Positions 63,252-64,000 of a stretch of DNA of 64,000 nt are shown in pieces. The position numbers and the translations under genes were made by a program. The first letter of the stretch is position 1; every line of letters begins with the position of its first letter. The notes below the pieces were generated by a model, which was given only the letters and a program-made list of their open reading frames with translations, searched no databases and was not told where the DNA came from. The DNA is from Candidatus Acidiferrales bacterium (GTDB taxonomy: Bacteria; Bacteroidota; Ignavibacteria; Kryptoniales; JAKASW01): positions 124,001-188,000 of the forward strand of contig DATJAY010000003.1 of NCBI GenBank assembly GCA_035515795.1, given 5' to 3'.

Positions 63252-63968
63252 TTATCTATGAAGCAGTAACTTCTTGTTAGGTATCTCTAAATCGGGGTCC
63301 AAGAGAAATAGAAAGCTTAGGTTTATTACTGATTCAGAGATTTTATGATCTATTGCAGGCACGAGTGGGTGGGCAGAAAGTATTCTATACGTGTTCACTA
63401 TATCGAGCAGTGATTTGTGGCGATCAGGAACAATCTTCTTTAAGCCGGAAAACTTTTTGTCCTTATATTCATTTTTATCAAAAAGCTTAATTAACGCACC
63501 AAGAGTCTGATTTCTGAAGCACTGGTTATAAAGCTTCCTGTTTTTTTTCTTGACCAATTCATGAAGCCTCGCTTCTATGGCAGAAGCTGCCATGACTGTG
63601 CTAGCAGTGAAGCACCCCTCGGAGTTGCATGTTATAGCCTCGCCCAATCTTTCACATTCAAGGCACGTCATCTTTCGAAGCTGGCGGTTAATCTCTTCTT
63701 CTCTAGAAGATACCTCACTAATTAATTCGTCAAGATTCTCTTTGAACTTCTCTTTTGTAGAGTTAAGCAAGGGGTTTCCGAGGTTAGTAACACATTCTTC
63801 TAGATAATTCATATTCACGTTGTCAGTAGTAAAATACTTAGCTATGGTCACAAACGCTTTTAAGTAATCTACCCATCCAGTTTGATACTGAGTTAATAAA
63901 TAACAGTCTTCACCAACTTTATCTCCGTGGCCCGTGAAAGCACACCATTTCTTATACTCTCTCCTCAT
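63252..63968 (-). CDS. HEPN-like protein of unknown function, start may lie outside
   Basis: 238 residues from ATG at 63968; the frame stays open to the window edge, so the true start may be further upstream. The helical C-terminal half (ASTVMAASAIEARLHELV, then IVNTYRILSAHPLVPA) has an R-x4-H motif (RILSAH) in the layout of HEPN-type domains such as DUF4145, which often act as RNases or helical scaffolds in toxin and defence systems. The central ECERLG and CNSEGC have paired Cys. No operon partner is visible on this side. Confidence 0.55.
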   Translation of the reverse strand: MRREYKKWCAFTGHGDKVGEDCYLLTQYQTGWVDYLKAFVTIAKYFTTDNVNMNYLEECVTNLGNPLLNSTKEKFKENLDELISEVSSREEEINRQLRKMTCLECERLGEAITCNSEGCFTASTVMAASAIEARLHELVKKKNRKLYNQCFRNQTLGALIKLFDKNEYKDKKFSGLKKIVPDRHKSLLDIVNTYRILSAHPLVPAIDHKISESVINLSFLFLLDPDLEIPNKKLLLHR

Positions 63969-64000
63969 CGAAAATAGGAACGATTCTGTAAAAGGACGTG

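Noticed and set aside
1-64000. CRISPR array
   Set aside because: No regularly spaced identical short repeats with unique spacers were seen; the 99-bp periodicity at 1-1300 is coding ankyrin sequence.

Overview
The window looks like a chromosomal segment from an Ignavibacteria/Chlorobi-type member of the FCB group. The evidence is four large secreted proteins that end in a type IX secretion (Por) sorting domain with the motif YPNPFNP, several lipoproteins and outer-membrane-barrel-like proteins, moderate GC, and AGGAG-type ribosome sites. No rRNA or tRNA gene is visible.

Layout. (1) 1-3.3 kb: a partial ankyrin-repeat protein, an HTH gene and a decayed IS3-type fragment. (2) 3.35-13.2 kb, minus strand: a six-gene run of membrane and secreted proteins (two paralogous membrane proteins, one fused to a PQQ-like propeller, plus a 1470-residue propeller/VWA/barrel protein). 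(3) 13.6-19.5 kb: a plasmid- or ICE-like module with a VirD4/TraG-type ATPase and a membrane partner, divergent from an HTH protein, a Rep-like winged-helix protein and two adjacent RuvC-like proteins, one of which lacks the catalytic acids. (4) 19.7-41.7 kb, minus strand: a hybrid histidine kinase, small membrane proteins, two S53 (sedolisin) peptidases, further T9SS cargo, lipoproteins and an HTH-led operon. (5) 41.7-48.1 kb: hemerythrin, STAS-like, two DinB, nuclease, PAP2 and M48-like genes and two gene fragments. (6) 48.5-60 kb: a defence-like island with a five-gene operon (OGG-like glycosylase, small protein, PfkB-deoxyribosyltransferase fusion, QueC-like, SagB-like), a UvrD-type helicase, a DNA methyltransferase-GHKL ATPase pair and a large serine recombinase. 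(7) 60-64 kb: two 117-bp direct repeats around a GDPD/ThuA-like gene pair, then a HEPN-like protein.

The strongest new signal is regulatory. Four separate minus-strand transcription units (upstream of 13155, 22351, 30806 and 38690) each carry a sigma-54-type promoter, then exactly 48 bp, then two 18-bp palindromes of the form TGGGMAA-N4-TTKCCCA separated by exactly 6 bp. This predicts a sigma-54/enhancer-binding-protein regulon that co-ordinates most of the surface and secreted genes here. A second signal is a conserved roughly 155-nt leader on both S53 genes, headed by a five-codon reading frame (MKTFI / MLKFI) and followed by hairpin-plus-U-tract structures, which suggests attenuation. The QueC/OGG/PfkB-NDT/SagB operon and the dead/active RuvC-like pair are the best candidates for undescribed protein systems.
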